NCBI RefSeq assembly: GCF_022811605.1
Contig: NZ_CP094533.1
Span: forward strand, 1,178,001-1,242,000
Length of the DNA stretch: 64,000 bases
Reading direction: 5' to 3'
DNA from: Agromyces soli
Lineage (GTDB): Bacteria; Actinomycetota; Actinomycetes; Actinomycetales; Microbacteriaceae
The notes beneath the pieces were generated by a model. That model searched no databases. It was not told where the DNA came from and worked only from the letters and a program-made list of their open reading frames with translations. Below are positions 62,435 to 64,000 of this stretch, one piece after another. The number at the start of each line of letters is the position of its first letter. The stretch's first letter is position 1. Both the position numbers and the translations under genes were made by a program.

Positions 62435-63230
62435 GACCACCCGCCCCGGCTGGGGCCTGCGGATCTGGGCGGTGCTCGTCGCGGTGCTGCTCGTCGCGCC
62501 GCTGCTCATCGTGGTGCCGATCTCCTTCGCCGAGAAGCGGAGCTTCAAGTTCCCGCCGGACGGCCTCTCGGTCGACTGGTACGTGAACCTCTTCACCGAC
62601 CAGCGCTGGACCTCCGCGATCGGCACCTCGATCCTCGTCGGCGTGCTCGTCACCCTGATCTGCACCGTGCTCGGCACGGCGGCGGCCCTCGGCATCCACC
62701 GCCTCGGCGGCCGCGTCGCCGCCCTCGCGACGGGCGTGCTCGTCGCGCCGATGATCGTGCCCGGCATCGTCTCGGCGGTCGCGATCTACTCGGTGTACCT
62801 GCGCTGGCAGCTCACGGGCAACCTGCTCGGCTTCCTGCTCGCGCACACGGTGCTCGCGATCCCGTTCGTCATCGTGACGGTGACGTCGAGCCTCAGCACC
62901 ACCGATCCGATGCTGGAACGCGCCGCGGCGAGTCTCGGCGCGGGTCCGTGGCGCACCTTCGTCAGGGTCACCCTGCCGGCGATCGCACCGGGCGTGGGCG
63001 CGGGCGCGCTGTTCGCCTTCGTGACCTCGTTCGACGAGGTCGTCGCGGCGAGCTTCCTGCAGTCGCCTGCGATCCGCACCCTGCCGATCGAGATGTTCGT
63101 CAGCGTCACGAACGAGGTCGATCCCACGATCGCCGCCGTCTCCACCGTCATCCTCGCCCTCACCACGGCGATCGTCCTGCTGCCGGCCTTCACCCGCCGG
63201 CGCTCCAGCCAGAAAGCGAGCAGCTCATGA
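62427..63230 (+). CDS. ABC transporter permease (PotC/PotI-like)
   Basis: A 267-residue membrane protein with six helices. The signature is ERAAASLGAGPWRTFVRVTLPAIAPG (about 166-191), followed by FVTSFDEVVAASFL typical of PotC. The FPPDGLSVDWYVNLF loop follows the first helix. The ATG at 62427 has GGAGGCCGCG upstream. It ends with an ATGA overlap to the ATPase gene. Confidence 0.9.
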   Translation: MDETTRPGWGLRIWAVLVAVLLVAPLLIVVPISFAEKRSFKFPPDGLSVDWYVNLFTDQRWTSAIGTSILVGVLVTLICTVLGTAAALGIHRLGGRVAALATGVLVAPMIVPGIVSAVAIYSVYLRWQLTGNLLGFLLAHTVLAIPFVIVTVTSSLSTTDPMLERAAASLGAGPWRTFVRVTLPAIAPGVGAGALFAFVTSFDEVVAASFLQSPAIRTLPIEMFVSVTNEVDPTIAAVSTVILALTTAIVLLPAFTRRRSSQKASSS

Positions 63231-64000
63231 CCGACCGCAGCGCCACGGCCGCGCAGCCGGCCCCCACCACGCGCACCGGCGGGGTGCGCCTCGACCGGGT
63301 CACGAAGCGCTTCCGCTCGGGCGCGATCGGGGTCGACGACGTCTCCCTCGCCGTCGAGCCCGGCGAATTCGTCACCTTCCTCGGCCCGAGCGGCTCGGGC
63401 AAGACGACGACGCTCAACACGATCGCGGGCTTCGCGAAGCCGAGTTCGGGCCGGATCGAGATCGCCGGCGCCGACGTCACGGCACTGCCGCCGAGCAAGC
63501 GCAACCTCGGCGTCGTGTTCCAGAACTACGCGCTGTTCCCGCACATGACGGTGCGCGAGAACATCGCCTTCGGCCTGCACGGCCGCGGGCTCTCGAAGGC
63601 CGAGATCGGCGCGCGCATCGAGGAGTCGCTCGCGATGGTGCGCCTCGACGGCCTGGGCGACCGCACGCCGAAGCAGATCTCGGGCGGGCAGCAGCAGCGC
63701 GTCGCCCTCGCCCGGGCGCTCGTCTACCGGCCGCCGGTGCTGCTCATGGACGAGCCGCTCGGCGCGCTCGACAAGGCCCTCCGCGACCGGATGCAGGTCG
63801 AGATCAGCCGCATCCACCGGGAGGTCGGCACGACGTTCCTCTTCGTCACCCACGATCAGGGCGAGGCGCTCGGGCTCTCCGACCGGATCGTGCTGTTCGA
63901 CCGGGGTCGCGTGGTGCAGGTCGGCACGCCGGCGGAGCTGTACGAGCGGCCCGCCTCGCTCTTCGCCGCCGAGTTCCTGGGCGAGTCGAACGTGTTCCGC
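63227..64000 (+). CDS. ABC transporter ATP-binding protein, PotA-like (partial, runs off the window)
   Basis: The first 258 codons of an importer ATPase. Walker A is GPSGSGKT (53-60), the Q-loop VFQNYALFPHMTV, the signature SGGQQQRVALARAL (about 152-165), Walker B VLLMDEPLGALD and the switch His in VTHDQGEA. The C-terminal regulatory (TOBE) domain lies beyond the end. It completes the polyamine-type transporter. Confidence 0.93.
   Translation, partial: MTDRSATAAQPAPTTRTGGVRLDRVTKRFRSGAIGVDDVSLAVEPGEFVTFLGPSGSGKTTTLNTIAGFAKPSSGRIEIAGADVTALPPSKRNLGVVFQNYALFPHMTVRENIAFGLHGRGLSKAEIGARIEESLAMVRLDGLGDRTPKQISGGQQQRVALARALVYRPPVLLMDEPLGALDKALRDRMQVEISRIHREVGTTFLFVTHDQGEALGLSDRIVLFDRGRVVQVGTPAELYERPASLFAAEFLGESNVFR

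Overview
The window is 64 kb of very GC-rich DNA with dense, often overlapping genes. It looks like a motile actinobacterium of the Microbacteriaceae (Micrococcales). The reasons are strong GC3 bias, many leaderless promoters (a -10 hexamer 6-7 bases before the start codon), an HspR-type HAIR operator on clpB, CsrA/FliW-type flagellar genes, a sortase-anchored surface protein with an LSHTG motif, and the heptamer GGATGCC, which I associate with this family. The genus cannot be named from the sequence. I see no rRNA, tRNA, CRISPR array, insertion sequence or prophage.

Layout. 1-6560: DUF1254/DUF1214 protein, GAP and AI-2E membrane proteins, a DUF6325/SHOCT pair, and a convergent arylsulfatase, separated by two copies of a 28-bp palindrome. 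6710-9869: a compact type III polyketide synthase, methyltransferase and FAD monooxygenase cluster. 9882-16301: an F420-type reductase, an MFS exporter, a small membrane protein, a ClpB lacking its N-domain, and a GPH sugar symporter. 16306-22947: an Lrp-type regulator divergent from an M28 peptidase/hydrolase pair, a luciferase-like oxidoreductase, small membrane and ASCH proteins, and a YceI protein. 23049-28670: a duplicated GntR-FCD regulator, an APC permease and zinc dehydrogenase operon, and a divergent PucR regulator. 28692-32306: DUF1877, carboxylesterase, TMEM175-like channel and GNAT.

32313-38285 holds three tandem phage-tail-collar proteins and a Tat-exported DUF6916-like protein, divergent from a 1272-residue Ig-repeat surface protein. 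38331-42307 holds another dehydrogenase, a protein made of eight helicase-associated repeats, and a protein of unknown function.

42526-56662 is the flagellar region: flgN-flgK-flgL-fliW on the plus strand, converging on csrA/flhF-like/flhA/flhB/fliR/Q/P/O/N/M and motB/motA/flbD on the minus strand. Flagellin, hook, rod, FliF/FliG and FliI are absent, so the rest must lie elsewhere. Three flagellar operons share a sigma-28-like promoter, CTWAC-N16-RCCGAKAG. The minus-strand block is bounded at both ends by related imperfect palindromes.

56858-64000 is a TetR regulator divergent from an operon that reads as acetylated-polyamine uptake and use: a class II deacetylase with a His-rich tail, a periplasmic-type binding lipoprotein, an amidohydrolase, two permeases and an ATPase cut by the window end.
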